Part shown: one piece after another, positions 62,731 through 64,000 of the stretch
How positions within the stretch are numbered: the first letter of the stretch is position 1
Layout: every line of letters starts with the position of its first letter
DNA from: Roseivirga sp. 4D4
GTDB lineage: Bacteria > Bacteroidota > Bacteroidia > Cytophagales > Cyclobacteriaceae
Length of the DNA stretch: 64,000 nt
Direction of reading: 5' to 3'
Assembly (NCBI RefSeq): GCF_001747095.1
Contig: NZ_MDGP01000001.1
Span: 3,641,001-3,705,000, forward strand
Position numbers and translations under genes: made by a program
The notes under the pieces: model-generated
The model's database searches: none
Told to the model about the DNA's origin: nothing
The model's input: the letters and a program-made list of their open reading frames with translations, nothing else

Positions 62731-63738
62731 ATGGAAGAGCTGATGGTCAAATATTTGGCTAATGAGTTAAGCGAAGAAGAGAGATCAGAGTTTGAGAAAC
62801 AACTCGTTGATAACGAGGATTTAAAAATTGAACTCGAAGATTATCTCAATTTGTGGGCTGAGGGAGAGCAGTCTGATGATTTGTCATTTGATAAATCACA
62901 GGCATGGAATGCCGTTGCTGATCAGATAAAACCACAAACTAGAATTGTCTCAATCGAACGAAGACCGAAGTATACGTTCTTAAAAATAGCCGCGACTTTA
63001 TTGATCGTGCTTACTGCCGGATACTTCTTATCCGAAACCGGTAGAAATGGTGTGAATAGTCTTATTGGTATTTCTTCATTGACTGAAGTTACGACTGAGG
63101 CTGAAATGAAGGAAGTGACATTACCAGATGGTTCTATTGTAAAGTTGAATGCTAATTCAAAATTGGCATATGCCAAAGGTTTTGGAGAAACTCATAGAAA
63201 TGTAACACTAGATGGTGGGGCTAACTTCGATGTAGAAAGAATCGAAAGCCTACCTTTTGTTATTGGCGCAAGCAAAGGCAAAGTGGAAGTGTTGGGCACA
63301 AGTTTTGACGTCAAGGCATACCCCGGAAAAAGTGTAGAGCTAAATGTGACTGAGGGTACGGTCAAGTTTTCTTCTGTAGAAAAAGAAGAACAGGCTGAGG
63401 TTGTAAATGCAGGTGAGATGGCAATGCTTTCTGAAGATGGGGCGTCCATTGAAAAAGACATTGTTGTTGACCAAAACTATGCGGCCTGGTGGACAAGAAA
63501 GCTTGTTTTTGAAAAAACTCCGTTTGAAAAAGTAATTAAGAACTTGGAGGAAACTTATTGGGTTAAGATCGATTACAGTGATGCTTTGCACAACTGTGAA
63601 CTGACCGCGACTTACGAAAATAAGTCTTTGGATAGTGTTTTGGATTTAATACAAGTGACCTTCGTTAATAGCCAATTAAAAGTCGTTCGCACCAAAGAAA
63701 ATCAGATAAAATTAGAAGGAAAGGCATGCGCTAATTAA
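62731..63738 (+). CDS. FecR-family anti-sigma factor
   Basis: The ATG start at 62731 is preferred to the GTG one codon upstream; this gives 335 residues. A cytoplasmic anti-sigma N-domain (1-85, LANELSEEERSEFEKQL) precedes one membrane helix (~84-104, FLKIAATLLIVLTAGYFL). The periplasmic FecR domain follows, with TLPDGSIVKLNANSKLAYAKG and VEVLGTSFDVKAYPGKSVEL, and a C-terminal STN-like DUF4974 segment (FEKTPFEKVIKNLEETYWV). It should hold the ECF sigma factor inactive until the receptor signals. The receptor gene starts nine bases after its stop. Confidence 0.94.
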   Translation: MEELMVKYLANELSEEERSEFEKQLVDNEDLKIELEDYLNLWAEGEQSDDLSFDKSQAWNAVADQIKPQTRIVSIERRPKYTFLKIAATLLIVLTAGYFLSETGRNGVNSLIGISSLTEVTTEAEMKEVTLPDGSIVKLNANSKLAYAKGFGETHRNVTLDGGANFDVERIESLPFVIGASKGKVEVLGTSFDVKAYPGKSVELNVTEGTVKFSSVEKEEQAEVVNAGEMAMLSEDGASIEKDIVVDQNYAAWWTRKLVFEKTPFEKVIKNLEETYWVKIDYSDALHNCELTATYENKSLDSVLDLIQVTFVNSQLKVVRTKENQIKLEGKACAN

Positions 63739-63746
63739 ATTGGTGC

Positions 63747-64000
63747 ATGGTCAGGAGCTTTTTAGTTTCTATTCTATTCCTAACATCCTATCAACTTTCA
63801 GCACAAGAGTCTAGTGAATCTGTGCTGGATGACGTTATTACCATACAGTTTAATGGAACGTCCATACCGGCTTCTCTTAGGCAACTAGGCAAGCTTTCTG
63901 AGGTCAATTTTTCTTACAATAGTAACATCATTCCCAGAGATGTTAAGATCTCAAAAGCGTATAGACAAACAACTGTCAGGACTATCCTTACAGAAATTCT
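63747..64000 (+). CDS. STN-domain outer-membrane receptor, partial (cut by right edge)
   Basis: The frame opens at ATG 63747 and is still open at the window end (about 84 residues). Residues 1-20 are a signal peptide (QLSAQ). Residues ~30-84 match the STN (secretin/TonB N-terminal) domain: IPASLRQLGKLSEVNFSYNS and the following NIIPRDVKI. In this position after sigma and FecR, the protein is expected to be a TonB-dependent/SusC-like receptor or a carboxypeptidase-like STN protein; the visible part cannot decide which. Ligand unknown. Confidence 0.8.
   Translation, partial: MVRSFLVSILFLTSYQLSAQESSESVLDDVITIQFNGTSIPASLRQLGKLSEVNFSYNSNIIPRDVKISKAYRQTTVRTILTEI

Noticed and set aside
1..64000. 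CRISPR array, prophage, insertion sequence or toxin-antitoxin module
   Set aside because: No regularly spaced repeats, no transposase or integrase, and no recognisable toxin-antitoxin pair were seen anywhere in the window.

Overview
The window looks like a chromosomal segment of a Bacteroidota bacterium, most likely a marine or soil Cytophagales-type organism. Evidence includes many Sec-secreted proteins and lipoproteins, an ECF sigma / FecR / STN-domain receptor cluster, PadR-linked FtsX-type permeases with a prefix domain, DUF4956 and DUF2490 proteins, a CotH kinase, an OmpA protein with PD40-type repeats, and an M23 peptidase with the HLC variant motif. Genus placement is inference. I found no rRNA, tRNA, CRISPR array, transposase, integrase or phage module. 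The region is core-like with accessory patches, and genes are packed tightly: many neighbours are coupled by ATGA or TAATG overlaps, and three convergent pairs have stop codons only one base apart.

Left part (1-11.6 kb): the start of a secreted protein with a GDWDRHNDQW motif runs off the left edge. It is followed by a Pycsar-effector-like membrane protein with an eroded HD domain, a SYLF-domain protein and a universal stress protein. On the other strand lie a PadR regulator with an FtsX-type permease, and an acyltransferase with an ankyrin lipoprotein. A membrane-anchored AraC/TPR regulator (CadC-like layout) and a second universal stress protein follow.

Middle (12-33 kb): this part has a RimK-type ATP-grasp ligase beside an AstE-like metallo-deacylase, then a serine hydrolase, an outer-membrane DUF2490 protein, a small MscS channel, a CorA with a GTN in place of GMN, and a CPA2 antiporter. 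Next come two small secreted proteins of unknown function, an operon of DUF2911 protein + LytS-type kinase + LytTR regulator, a second PadR/permease pair, a GH29 fucosidase and an aldehyde dehydrogenase. A DUF4956-DUF2490 pair faces a CotH kinase lipoprotein.

Right part (33-64 kb): tpiA-prmA; a 1559-residue beta-rich secreted protein of unknown function; a thioredoxin-like protein and an M20 peptidase; a DsbD-type reductase with a duplicated N-terminal domain, coupled to a copper P-type ATPase; an M23 peptidase; a patatin/beta-barrel protein; an OmpA-family protein; a transglutaminase-like protein; PepSY and AsmA proteins; a small lipoprotein next to a hairpin-rich dispersed-repeat-like element; purK-purE; a membrane-anchored MutS-type ATPase; and finally an ECF sigma / FecR / STN receptor cluster cut by the right edge.

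Much of the content serves the cell envelope: outer-membrane proteins, wall hydrolases, secretion-stress and redox functions, and signalling across the membrane. No single obvious new defence island is present. The best candidates for undescribed biology are the pseudo-HD Pycsar-like protein, the CotH/DUF4956/DUF2490 locus, the RimK/AstE pair, the 1559-residue protein and the structured repeat at 58.3 kb.
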